Positions 51,434-60,430 of a stretch of 64,000 nt of DNA are shown here, in pieces. Position 1 is the first letter of the stretch. The number at the start of each line of letters is the position of its first letter. The DNA lies in the NCBI GenBank assembly GCA_015069615.1, contig SVIF01000002.1, positions 1-64,000 on the forward strand. Reading direction: 5' to 3'. The position numbers and the translations under genes were made by a program. The notes beneath the pieces were generated by a model. That model saw nothing but the letters and a program-made list of their open reading frames with translations. It did not search any database and was not told where the DNA came from. The stretch is from Clostridiales bacterium (GTDB lineage Bacteria > Bacillota > Clostridia > Christensenellales > Borkfalkiaceae).

Positions 51434-53574
51434 TTAACGAACAATCTTTACTTGAAAAACTGCATCAAAACTTCCGTACCGAAGGCGCGGCACTGTGTGA
51501 ATCCGCCTATCGTTTTGCGCTAGAAAAACATGGTGATCAAAAACGCGCCTCGGGCGAACCCTACATCATCCATCCCATGGCCGTTGCGGAAATCTTAATG
51601 GATTTAGGTTTGGACGAACAAGCGGTTGCTGCAGCCTTTTTGCACGACGTATTAGAAGATACCGCCGCGGATAACGCAGAACTCAGTCGTGTTTTCGGCA
51701 CGGGCGTTATGGAACTTGTGGAAGGGGTAACCAAACTTAGCCAAATCGAGTTCACTTCCTTAGAAGAAGAACAAGCGGAAAACTTCCGCAAAATTTTCGT
51801 TGCAATGGCAAAGGATATCCGCGTTATCATCATTAAACTTGCGGACCGCCTTCACAATATGCGTTCTTTGCAATATCTTTCGTACGAGCGGCAACAGCGC
51901 TTCGCAAAGGAAACGCTAGAAATTTACTGCCCCCTGGCAGGCCGTTTGGGTATTTCGCAAATTAAGTGCGAACTGGACGACCTAGCCTTAAAATATTTGC
52001 ATCCGGATGATTACGAACGCTTAACCAACGGCGTACGCTTTTTGATGGGCGAACGGCAGGAAGTGCTTTCCGAAGTGGTAGCCGAAGTAAAATCCTTGCT
52101 TGCCGAATCGGGCATTGACGGGGAAGTTTTTGGCCGCCAAAAGCACTTGTATTCCATTTGGAAAAAGATGAACGCCCAAAATAAATCGTTAGACCAAATC
52201 TATGATTTGGCAGCCGTTCGCGTAGTGGTGAATACGTTAGACGAATGTTACGACGTGTTTGGTAAAATCCACAAAAAATGGCACCCCATGCCCGGGCGTA
52301 TCAAGGATTATATTTCCACGCCTAAAAAGAATATGTACCAGTCTTTACACACCACGGTAGTTACCAACTACGGGCAACCCGTAGAAATTCAAATCCGTAC
52401 GGTGGAAATGCATAAAACGGCGGAATTTGGGATCGCGGCGCACTGGAAGTATAAAGAACAAAAGGATAAAGATACTCTTGGCGAACGTCTTTCTTGGATT
52501 CGCGAAGCCATGGAATGGCAGGGTGGATTTAAGGATTCCAAGGACTTTTTGGATTCCATCAAGGGGGACTTGTATTCGGATGAACTACTTGTGTTCACCC
52601 CCCGTGGGGACGTACGCAATATGCCCAAGGGTAGTACGCCTATTGACTTTGCATATAGTATCCACAGTGCGGTTGGAAACAAGTGCGTTGGTGCAAAAGT
52701 TAATGGCAAAATGGTGCCTTTAACTACCGAACTCGTTACGGGCGACCGCGTAGAAATTATTACGTCTAACACCTCTAAAGGTCCTTCGTGGGACTGGCTC
52801 AAAGTCGTTAAAAACTCGGGAACGCGCGCAAAAATCAAGCAATTCTTTAAGCGCGAAATGAAGGAAGAAAACATCCGCCTTGGGAAATCCATGTTAGAAC
52901 AGGAAACCAAAAAGCGCGGATACGAATTCGGTAAACTGCTTACTGCCGAAAGTTTCAAACTCATCAGCGCGCGTCTGTCTTTTTCTACCGTTGAAGAAAT
53001 GTACGCTTCGGTAGGGCTTGGCGCGGTTACCACTAACCAGATTATCTATAAACTAATTGATATTTATAAAAAGGAACACGCGCAAGAAGAAACCGTCCGT
53101 GAAGGCGCAAAACCCACGGGAAAAAGTGCAACGGGCAGTGTGTATATCAGTGGTATTTCGGGGCTTCTTATCCGCTTTGCGGGTTGCTGTAATCCCGTAC
53201 CCGGAGATAATATTTTAGGGTTTGTTTCGCGCGGTAGGGGAGTGATGGTGCACCGTACGGATTGCCCCAATGCTTCTGCGTTTGACCCCCAGCGAATCCT
53301 TCCCGCCAAATGGACGGAAGCGGAAGACGCAAACTTCTTTGCGTCTATTAAAATTCGTGCCGTAGATAAAACGGGCATTTTAAACGACATCATCACCACC
53401 GTATCCACCTTGAATATCGGTTTAACTTCGGTAAACGCGCGCATTGATAAAAAGAAACAAGCGGTGGTGGATTTAACCGTGCGTTTAGCCGGGAAAAAGG
53501 ATTTGGAAACGTTACTGCAAAAGTTGGAATCCAACCCTGATATTTTAGAAGTTTTTAGGACTACGTCGTCATGA
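51430..53574 (+). CDS. relA: Bifunctional (p)ppGpp synthetase/hydrolase Rel
   Basis: Makes and degrades the stringent-response alarmone. HD hydrolase domain HPMAVAEILMDLGLDEQAVAAAFLHDVLEDT and DRLHNMR; synthetase domain with RIKDYISTPKKNMYQSLHTTVV; TGS domain DELLVFTPRGDVRNMPKGSTPIDFAYSIHSAVGNKCVGAKVNG; zinc-finger-like RFAGCCNPVPGD...HRTDC; ACT domain at about 640-714. 714 residues, full-length and apparently active in both halves. Overlaps its neighbours on each side by four bases. Confidence 0.96.
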   Translation: MINEQSLLEKLHQNFRTEGAALCESAYRFALEKHGDQKRASGEPYIIHPMAVAEILMDLGLDEQAVAAAFLHDVLEDTAADNAELSRVFGTGVMELVEGVTKLSQIEFTSLEEEQAENFRKIFVAMAKDIRVIIIKLADRLHNMRSLQYLSYERQQRFAKETLEIYCPLAGRLGISQIKCELDDLALKYLHPDDYERLTNGVRFLMGERQEVLSEVVAEVKSLLAESGIDGEVFGRQKHLYSIWKKMNAQNKSLDQIYDLAAVRVVVNTLDECYDVFGKIHKKWHPMPGRIKDYISTPKKNMYQSLHTTVVTNYGQPVEIQIRTVEMHKTAEFGIAAHWKYKEQKDKDTLGERLSWIREAMEWQGGFKDSKDFLDSIKGDLYSDELLVFTPRGDVRNMPKGSTPIDFAYSIHSAVGNKCVGAKVNGKMVPLTTELVTGDRVEIITSNTSKGPSWDWLKVVKNSGTRAKIKQFFKREMKEENIRLGKSMLEQETKKRGYEFGKLLTAESFKLISARLSFSTVEEMYASVGLGAVTTNQIIYKLIDIYKKEHAQEETVREGAKPTGKSATGSVYISGISGLLIRFAGCCNPVPGDNILGFVSRGRGVMVHRTDCPNASAFDPQRILPAKWTEAEDANFFASIKIRAVDKTGILNDIITTVSTLNIGLTSVNARIDKKKQAVVDLTVRLAGKKDLETLLQKLESNPDILEVFRTTSS

Positions 53575-54203
53575 GTTATCGCATCAAACAGTTAAACACG
53601 GGCGCGCTTGCCGTAAACACGTGGCTGGTGATAAATACCGAAGAAAAAAAGGCGGTAGTTATCGACCCCGGTGGGGATGCGGATTATATCCTTCGTATAG
53701 CGAAGGAAAGCGGTGCAACTCTTACCGCTATTCTTCTTACGCATTGCCATTTTGATCATATCGGGGGCGTATGCGAACTGGTTCGCATAGCGGATATTCC
53801 CGTTTACGCGCATATCGAAACCGCTCGGCTTATCAACACGAACGCCAACCTTGCGGAAATGATGTTCGGCTTAGAAGCCCTTCCTATCACCGTAAATCAC
53901 ACCTTTATGGACGGAGAAACGCTGGATATTGCCGGTTTCCCTTTTCAAGTAATTCACACCCCCGGGCATTCGGCGGATTCTTGCTGTTTTTTATTGGAAA
54001 ATTTCCTTTTTACGGGGGATACGCTGTTTTTCCGTTCGGTGGGTAGGGTAGACCTTCCCACGGGAAACGCTGCCACCTTGCTTGCTTCTTTACGCGAAAA
54101 GGTGTTCACTTTGCCCGAAGAACTGGTTTGTTATCCCGGGCACGGTGAAAAAACCACACTGCGTTCGGAAAAGAAAAATAACCCCTATTTAGCAGGGTTT
54201 TAG
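53571..54203 (+). CDS. Metallo-beta-lactamase-fold hydrolase (glyoxalase II-like)
   Basis: Cytoplasmic MBL-fold enzyme of 210 residues. Metal motif THCHFDH, then HTPGHSADSC, TGDTLF and CYPGHGEKT supply the two-zinc site. The subfamily (YcbL/YqgX-like) includes glyoxalase II-type thioesterases. Located between rel and hemZ, overlapping rel by four bases, as in many Clostridia. Confidence 0.88.
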   Translation: MSYRIKQLNTGALAVNTWLVINTEEKKAVVIDPGGDADYILRIAKESGATLTAILLTHCHFDHIGGVCELVRIADIPVYAHIETARLINTNANLAEMMFGLEALPITVNHTFMDGETLDIAGFPFQVIHTPGHSADSCCFLLENFLFTGDTLFFRSVGRVDLPTGNAATLLASLREKVFTLPEELVCYPGHGEKTTLRSEKKNNPYLAGF

Positions 54204-54211
54204 GAAAAAGT

Positions 54212-55582
54212 ATGTTAATTTGCAATATGCCCGAATACACTTACGAGGCATCTTTGATTTTAGATTTATTTGAAGGGGCTGCCGACCTTCCCGTATCACT
54301 TACGTGTAGAGAAGAAGGAAAAACGCTGCTTGCCGAAGTAACTGTTGGTGGGCGCCTTTTTTCGTTCAAGGAAACCCTTTCTGCGGAAGTTCCGCTTCTC
54401 GTAAAACGCGAAAAAAAGCGTTTTTATAAGCTTGCCGTATACCATGCGTTAAAGACGGTAACGGGCAAACAGCCCCCTTGGGGTGCGCTTACGGGGATTC
54501 GCCCCACCAAACTTGCGTATATGCAAGAAGAACTTGGGGTAGAACCATTATCTTTTTTGCAAAATAAAATGGACGTTTCCCAAGAAAAAACGCAGGTCGT
54601 TGCGGAAATTATGCGCCAACAAAAGGGAATTTACGAAAAAGGGGATCAAAACTACAATTTGTTCGTCAGCGTTCCCTTTTGCCCCACGAAATGTGAGTAC
54701 TGTTCGTTTATTTCAGCGGAAATTTCCAAATGTCAAAGGTTTATTCAACCATACACCCAAGCGGTAATTCGGGAAATTGAAGGGGTAAAGCCCTTGCTAA
54801 AGCAAGGGAAACTTCGTAGCGTGTATATCGGCGGGGGCACCCCCGTTTCCCTTCCCAAGGAAAATCTTCTTCGGATTATGCAAGCGGTAGGGAAAGTGAA
54901 CTGCGAATACACGGTAGAAGCGGGTCGTCCGGATGCAATCACCAAAGAAAATTTGCAAATTTTAAAGGATTTCGGCGTTACCCGCGTATGCGTCAACCCA
55001 CAAACGTTTTCGGATGAAACCCTTGTTAGAATCGGCAGAAAGCACACTACCGCCCAAACCGAGCAAGCCTTTTACTGGGCGCGCGAATTTGGCTTTGATA
55101 TCAATATGGATTTTATTGCCGGACTTTCGGGGGAAAGTGCGGAAGAGTTCTTACGGGGTATGGAAAGGGTTTGCGCCCTTGCCCCCGAAAACGTTACCGT
55201 ACATACCCTTTCCTTAAAAAAGGGCTCGGCGCTAAAAGAACGCGTTTCTCGTTTAACCGAAGGGGAAGTGGGGCAAATGGTTTCGGGCGCATACCGTATT
55301 TTAAGTGAAGCGGGGTATTTCCCCTATTATTTGTACCGCCAGAAATATATGGCAGGGAATTTGGAAAACGTGGGCTTTACCAAGCAAGGTAAGGCGTGCG
55401 TGTACAACGTAGATATTATGGAAGAAACCGCGCCCATCGTCGCTTGCGGTGCAAACGCGGTGTCCAAACGCGTGTTTAACGCGGAAAATCGCATCGAGCG
55501 GTACGCTTCTCCCAAGGATTTACCCACCTATTTGCAAAAAACGGATAAGATTATTTTGGAAAAAGCGGAATTCTTCGCTTAA
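54212..55582 (+). CDS. hemZ: Radical-SAM coproporphyrinogen dehydrogenase-like HemZ
   Basis: Anaerobic HemN-family enzyme. N-terminal domain about 1-145 (GALTGIRPTKLAYMQEE is HemZ-typical), then the radical-SAM site FCPTKCEYCSF (C-X3-C-X2-C) and IGGGTP. NMDFIAGLSGES and YYLYRQKYMAGNLENVGF are conserved. 456 residues. No other heme genes are in this window, so its reaction here is by family only. Nine bases after the MBL-fold gene. Confidence 0.9.
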   Translation: MLICNMPEYTYEASLILDLFEGAADLPVSLTCREEGKTLLAEVTVGGRLFSFKETLSAEVPLLVKREKKRFYKLAVYHALKTVTGKQPPWGALTGIRPTKLAYMQEELGVEPLSFLQNKMDVSQEKTQVVAEIMRQQKGIYEKGDQNYNLFVSVPFCPTKCEYCSFISAEISKCQRFIQPYTQAVIREIEGVKPLLKQGKLRSVYIGGGTPVSLPKENLLRIMQAVGKVNCEYTVEAGRPDAITKENLQILKDFGVTRVCVNPQTFSDETLVRIGRKHTTAQTEQAFYWAREFGFDINMDFIAGLSGESAEEFLRGMERVCALAPENVTVHTLSLKKGSALKERVSRLTEGEVGQMVSGAYRILSEAGYFPYYLYRQKYMAGNLENVGFTKQGKACVYNVDIMEETAPIVACGANAVSKRVFNAENRIERYASPKDLPTYLQKTDKIILEKAEFFA

Positions 55583-55587
55583 AACAG

Positions 55588-55616
55588 TTTACAAAGTAAA
55601 ATAATTGTGCTATAAT
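55588..55616 (+). promoter_or_regulatory. Promoter of rpsO
   Basis: TTTACA (55588-55593), 17 bases, TATAAT (55611-55616), with a 90-base leader. Confidence 0.85.
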
Positions 55617-55705
55617 TAAACACGGTCTTTTGCGTTGCTATGCGGGTACTCGTCGCACGGCAAGGTTTAAGAACACACGGTCCATAGAAAGGAGGATAAA
55701 ATATT

Positions 55706-55969
55706 ATGGATAAACAAGTAAAAACGCAAATTATTCAGGATTTCGCCCGTCATGAAGGGGATACTGGTTCTTCTGAAGTTCAAATTGCAATCTTAACTTC
55801 GCGCATCAACCACCTGAACGAACACTTAAAGGCTAACCCCCATGATAATCATACCCGTCGCGGTTTGCTTAAAATGGTAGGTAAGCGTCGTGGTCTTTTG
55901 GACTACTTAAAAGAAACCGACCTGGATAAGTATAGAGAAATTATCGCCAGATTGGAACTCAGAAAGTAA
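55706..55969 (+). CDS. rpsO: 30S ribosomal protein S15
   Basis: 87-residue 16S-binding protein: [53 protein letters not shown] is the S15 core. AAGGAGG site. A terminator separates it from pnp, the usual neighbour. Confidence 0.98.
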   Translation: MDKQVKTQIIQDFARHEGDTGSSEVQIAILTSRINHLNEHLKANPHDNHTRRGLLKMVGKRRGLLDYLKETDLDKYREIIARLELRK

Positions 55970-55978
55970 TGAAGGTAA

Positions 55979-56007
55979 AAGGGGCGGGCAGTATTCCGCC
56001 CTTTTTT
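55979..56007 (+). terminator. Terminator between rpsO and pnp
   Basis: GGGCGG (55982-55987) pairs with CCGCCC (55996-56001), then TTTTTT. pnp must rely on read-through or an unseen promoter. Confidence 0.85.
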
Positions 56008-56040
56008 CTATAAAAAACAGAGTAAAATAGGAGATGTAGC

Positions 56041-58143
56041 ATGTATTTAGAAAAATTTAGAAGTTTTGAATGCGAAATCGGCGGCAGAACCGTAACCGTG
56101 GAAACGGGCAAATACGGCGGTCAAGCTAACGGTTCGTGTTTGGTTCGTTGCGGTGAAACCGTAGTTATGGTAAACGCAACTATGGCGGAAACACCCAGAG
56201 AAGGCATGGATTTCTTCCCCCTTTCGGTGGATTATGAAGAAAAAATGTATTCGGTTGGTAAAATTCCCGGCGGATTTAAAAAGCGTGAAGGTCGCGCAAG
56301 CGATAAAGCAATTTTGGTTTCCCGCTTGATTGACCGTCCCATCCGTCCCTTATTCCCCAAGGGTATTTTTAACGACGTAACCGTTGTTGCAACCGCCCTT
56401 TCGGTAGAACCCGACGTTTCTCCCGAAATTTTGGCAATGTTCGGCTCTTCCGTAGCGCTTGCAATTTCGGATATTCCTTGGGCAGGCCCCACGGGTTCGG
56501 TACAAGTTGCTTTGGTTGACGGCGAATACATCATCAACCCCGACGTAGAACAACGTGCAAAAAGCCGCTTAAACTTGAACCTTGCAGGTACTAAAGATGC
56601 AATCATGATGGTAGAAGCAGGTTCCAAGGAAATTTCGGATGACGAAATGGTAGGCGCAATTTTGTTTGGCCACGAAGAAATCAAAAAGGAATGTGCTTTC
56701 ATTGAAGAAATCGTTGCTGCAGTTGGTAAACCCAAGCGCGAAATGGAACTTTACCACGTTCCCGCTGATATTGATGCAGACGTGCGCGCTTACGCTTCGG
56801 CCGCTTTAGATGAAGCACTTGCTGATTTTGACCGTCAAGGCAGATCTGCAAAGCAAGACGCGGTAACCAAGGACGTATTAAATCACTTTGCGGAAAAATA
56901 TCCCGATATGGAACGCGAACTGAACGATGCGCTTTACTACTTAACCAAGGAAAAAGTACGTGCTCGCATTATCAATGAAGGCGTTCGTCCGGACGGCCGC
57001 GGTCTTACGGATATCCGCCCCATTTGGTGTGAAAACGGCGTATTGCCCCGCGTACACGGCAGCGGCGTGTTCACCCGCGGTCAAACCCAAGTTATGACCA
57101 CTTGTACTTTAGGTATGATTTCCGAAGTTCAAAAGTTAGAAGGTTTGGATGAAGAAACGTACAAAAGATATATGCACCACTACAACATGCCCGGTTACGC
57201 TTCGGGCGAAGCGAAACCCTTAAGAAGCCCCGGTCGCCGCGAAATCGGCCACGGCGCTTTGGCAGAACGCGCGTTAGAACCCGTCGTTCCTTCTGAAGAA
57301 GAATTCCCTTACGCAATCCGTTTGGTATCCGAAGTTCTTTCTTCCAACGGCTCTACTTCGCAAGCAAGCGTTTGCGGTTCTACCTTAGCACTTATGGATG
57401 CAGGCGTTCCCATTAAAGCACCCGTTGCAGGTATTGCTATGGGCTTGATTAAGGACGTAGAATCGGGTAAAGTTGCCGTTCTTACGGATATTCAAGGCTT
57501 GGAAGACTTCCTTGGCGATATGGACTTTAAGGTTGCTGGTACCGAAAACGGTATTACCGCAATCCAAATGGATATTAAGATTAAGGGGATTGACGAAGCA
57601 ATTTTGCGCCAAGCAATTTCCCAAGCAAACGAAGGCAGAAAAATTATTCTTGGCAAAATGCTTGACTGCTTGCCCGCGCCCAAAGCGGAACTCAGCAAGT
57701 ACGCTCCCAAGATTATTTCCTTCAATATTCACCCCGATAAAATCCGTGAAGTTATCGGCAGTGGCGGTAAAGTTATCAACAAGATTATTGAAGATACGGG
57801 CGTAAAAATTGATATTACGGACGATGGAAAAGTTTGCATCGCTACCGTTGGTACGAACATGGACAACGCTTACCGTGCGAAAGCAATCATTATGTCTATT
57901 GCTAAAGATCCCGAAGTAGGCGATATGTATATCGGTAAAGTTGCTCGCATCTTATCCAGAACGGGTGCGTTCGTAGAACTTGCCCCCGGTAAGGACGGTA
58001 TGATTCACATTTCCAAACTTTCGGATAAGCGCATCAATGCGGTTGAAGACGTGCTTAATATCGGCGATACGGTAAAAGTAGAAGTGATCAAAATCGGCGA
58101 AAAGGGCATTGACTTAAAGCTTTTGGAAAAAATGGAAGGTTAA
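56041..58143 (+). CDS. pnp: Polynucleotide phosphorylase
   Basis: 3'-5' phosphorolytic exoribonuclease of RNA decay. Two RNase PH domains (about 1-215 and 310-545, the second with SNGSTSQASVCGSTLALMDAGVPI), KH domain with GSGG (DKIREVIGSGGKVINKI), and C-terminal S1 domain GDMYIGKVARILSRTGAFVELAPGKDGMIHIS. 700 residues, normal. Confidence 0.97.
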   Translation: MYLEKFRSFECEIGGRTVTVETGKYGGQANGSCLVRCGETVVMVNATMAETPREGMDFFPLSVDYEEKMYSVGKIPGGFKKREGRASDKAILVSRLIDRPIRPLFPKGIFNDVTVVATALSVEPDVSPEILAMFGSSVALAISDIPWAGPTGSVQVALVDGEYIINPDVEQRAKSRLNLNLAGTKDAIMMVEAGSKEISDDEMVGAILFGHEEIKKECAFIEEIVAAVGKPKREMELYHVPADIDADVRAYASAALDEALADFDRQGRSAKQDAVTKDVLNHFAEKYPDMERELNDALYYLTKEKVRARIINEGVRPDGRGLTDIRPIWCENGVLPRVHGSGVFTRGQTQVMTTCTLGMISEVQKLEGLDEETYKRYMHHYNMPGYASGEAKPLRSPGRREIGHGALAERALEPVVPSEEEFPYAIRLVSEVLSSNGSTSQASVCGSTLALMDAGVPIKAPVAGIAMGLIKDVESGKVAVLTDIQGLEDFLGDMDFKVAGTENGITAIQMDIKIKGIDEAILRQAISQANEGRKIILGKMLDCLPAPKAELSKYAPKIISFNIHPDKIREVIGSGGKVINKIIEDTGVKIDITDDGKVCIATVGTNMDNAYRAKAIIMSIAKDPEVGDMYIGKVARILSRTGAFVELAPGKDGMIHISKLSDKRINAVEDVLNIGDTVKVEVIKIGEKGIDLKLLEKMEG

Positions 58144-58181
58144 CTGAAATGAAACGGGTTTAGCCCTAAATATTAAATTCG

Positions 58182-58214
58182 GTATGCGGAACCCCACGTT
58201 CCGCATACTTTTTT
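58182..58214 (+). terminator. Terminator after pnp
   Basis: GTATGCGGAA (58182-58191) pairs with TTCCGCATAC (58199-58208), then TTTTTT. Confidence 0.92.
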
Positions 58215-58286
58215 CCTATTTAATCCGTCCTAAAAATTCCTTTTCTAACATAAAATCGTGGTAGAACGGAATAGAGGGGTGGAAAA

Positions 58287-59006
58287 TTGCGAAAATTAAA
58301 TATTGGAAAATATCGCACGCTAATTACAAATTTTATTTTGATATTGCTTGCGGCAACGGTTTGCGCTGTGGGTTTTTTGCCTCAAAAAATTTCCCCTATT
58401 TTTGGGAAGGGGGGCGCAAAACCCTATTATCTTGGCAGTACCACGGCCAACAAAGTATCCCTAATGTTTAACGTGTATGAAGGGGAGAACGAAGTAAATG
58501 CCATTTTGGATATTTTATCCGAAACGGGGGTAAAAGCAACTTTTTTTATGGGTGGAACTTTTGCCGCTAAGCACGAATCTATTGTTCGCCGCATTGCGTT
58601 AGAAGGGCACGAGTTGGGCAATCACGGGTATTTTCATCGCGACCATGCAAAACTGACTTTAACGGATAATTTACACGAAATTCGCGCAGCGGAAAACGTT
58701 GTAAAAGATATCGCAGGCGTTACAACACGGCTATTTGCGCCCCCTTCGGGCTCTTTTTCTAACGTTACTTTGTCTGCGGCAGAAGAATTAGGGTATCTCA
58801 CGGTTATGTGGTCCAAAGATACGATAGACTGGCGGGATACCGATCCAAAAAAAATTTATACACGCGCAACCAAAAATGCCAAAAGTGGAGATTTGATTTT
58901 AATGCATCCCAAAATGGTTACCGTTTCGGTTTTAAAGGAAATTATTGCGTTTTACCGATCAGTAGGGTTAACGCTTGCCCCGGTTTCCGAAAATCTGATG
59001 GGATAA
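58287..59006 (+). CDS. YlxY-like polysaccharide deacetylase homologue
   Basis: NodB-fold protein with one N-terminal membrane helix (TNFILILLAATVCAVGFL), 239 residues. Motif 1, normally TFDDG, reads LMFNVYEGE, so the catalytic base and metal Asp are absent; motif 2 ELGNHGYFH is kept. The same change (NV-GE) is a feature of Bacillus YlxY, which also lies between pnp and the M16 peptidase gene. So it is likely not a classical deacetylase. TTG start with GGGGTGG upstream. Confidence 0.85.
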   Translation: MRKLNIGKYRTLITNFILILLAATVCAVGFLPQKISPIFGKGGAKPYYLGSTTANKVSLMFNVYEGENEVNAILDILSETGVKATFFMGGTFAAKHESIVRRIALEGHELGNHGYFHRDHAKLTLTDNLHEIRAAENVVKDIAGVTTRLFAPPSGSFSNVTLSAAEELGYLTVMWSKDTIDWRDTDPKKIYTRATKNAKSGDLILMHPKMVTVSVLKEIIAFYRSVGLTLAPVSENLMG

Positions 59007-59016
59007 AGGAGAAACA

Positions 59017-60273
59017 ATGTTACAGTTAAAAAACGGAATCCGCGTTCTTGTAAAGCCCATGCAAGGGCTTATGTCCGTTTCTGTGGGCGTAATGGTGGGG
59101 GTAGGCAGTGCCTATGAAACCGAAAAGGAAAGCGGTATTTCGCACTATATTGAACACATGATGTTCAAAGGCACGAAAAACAGAAGCGCATTAGCCATTT
59201 CCGAATACGTGGACGATTTCGGTGGTCAAATCAACGCGTTCACTTCTAAAAACACCACTTGCTACTATGTAAAATGTACGGCAGAACACGTTAGTCGTGC
59301 GTTTAACGTGCTGGCGGACATGTTGCAAAACTCTTTATTCAGCGAAGAAGAACAGAAAAAGGAAAAGGGCGTTATTTTAGAAGAAATTCATATGGGAGAA
59401 GACACTCCCGACGAGTTGTGTTTAGATTTATCCGCTCTTGCAATTTTTGGCGCTAACGGGTATGGAAAACCCATTATCGGCACCGAAGAAAACGTGAAAC
59501 GTTTTAATAGGGAAGAAATTCAAGCCTTTATGGCAAAACATTACACCCCACAAAACGTGGTAATTTCGGTTACGGGCAACGTAAACGAAAAAGAAATATA
59601 CGCCATGGCAGAAGAATTCTTTGGCGAATGGACCGCACGCCCGTATCATCTTCCCGCCCCGAAAATCATTTATCAAAAGGGCACGGAATATAAGTCCAAA
59701 CGCATTGAACAAACGCATTTATCCTTTGATTTTCCTTCGTACGCGTACGAACACGAAAACGCAAACGCCCTCACTTTGGCAAGCGCCGTGCTTGGTGGAA
59801 GCATGAGTAGTCGCTTATTCCAAAAAATTCGTGAAGAATTAGGGCTTGCGTATTCGGTATATACCATGCGGTCCTCGTATCTTGGCGGTGGGGATATTTG
59901 CGTGTATGCGGGGGTGAATCCCGAACGTAGCCAAGAAGCTTCCGCAGCGATTGCTTGTCTACTATCCGATTTTTCTAAAAGGGGAATTACGAACAGTGAA
60001 TTTGCCCGTGCAAAAGAACAAATGAAGGCTTCTTTCGTGTTTAGTCAAGATAACGTTGCTACCCAAATGCTTGTTCTTGGCAAACATGCCCTTTTAACGG
60101 GGGAAACTTACGATTTGGAAGGAAAACTTGCGGAAATGAACGCTGTTACCTTAGATGGGGTAAATAGTACTGTAGCTGAAATTTTTAACCCCGAAAAGCT
60201 TGCGGTGTCCGCCGTGTTTAAAGAAGGAAAGGAATCGGACGTGCGCGCAGCATTTCTGAACGCCATAAAGTAG
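59017..60273 (+). CDS. M16-family zinc peptidase (MlpA/YmxG-like)
   Basis: Pitrilysin-type peptidase. Inverted zinc motif HYIEH (43-47), distal Glu in KEKGVILEEIHMGED, second half-domain with REELGLAYSVYTMRSSYLGGGDICVYAG. 418 residues, the size of processing-peptidase-like M16B proteins. AAAGGAG site, ten bases after the ylxY-like gene; same order as in Bacillus. Confidence 0.92.
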   Translation: MLQLKNGIRVLVKPMQGLMSVSVGVMVGVGSAYETEKESGISHYIEHMMFKGTKNRSALAISEYVDDFGGQINAFTSKNTTCYYVKCTAEHVSRAFNVLADMLQNSLFSEEEQKKEKGVILEEIHMGEDTPDELCLDLSALAIFGANGYGKPIIGTEENVKRFNREEIQAFMAKHYTPQNVVISVTGNVNEKEIYAMAEEFFGEWTARPYHLPAPKIIYQKGTEYKSKRIEQTHLSFDFPSYAYEHENANALTLASAVLGGSMSSRLFQKIREELGLAYSVYTMRSSYLGGGDICVYAGVNPERSQEASAAIACLLSDFSKRGITNSEFARAKEQMKASFVFSQDNVATQMLVLGKHALLTGETYDLEGKLAEMNAVTLDGVNSTVAEIFNPEKLAVSAVFKEGKESDVRAAFLNAIK

Positions 60274-60296
60274 TCCCTTTCATAAAACAAAAATCC

Positions 60297-60356
60297 TGCC
60301 CCTACGGGGCAAAATGTAAAAAACGCGAAAAAAGTCTGTACTTTTTCGCGTTTTTT
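60297..60356 (+). terminator. Hairpin pair after the M16 peptidase gene
   Basis: A small TGCCCC/GGGGCA hairpin (60297-60311), then the terminator AAACGCGAAAAA (60321-60332) / TTTTTCGCGTTT (60342-60353) with a T-run. Confidence 0.85.
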
Positions 60357-60368
60357 CTTGTGTAGGTG

Positions 60369-60397
60369 TTGAATTTCTTAACAAGATATGGTATAAT
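60369..60397 (+). promoter_or_regulatory. Promoter of ftsK
   Basis: TTGAAT (60369-60374), 17 bases, TATAAT (60392-60397). Confidence 0.85.
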
Positions 60398-60430
60398 GAA
60401 AGAAGAATAAAATTTTAATTAAACGGGGTA

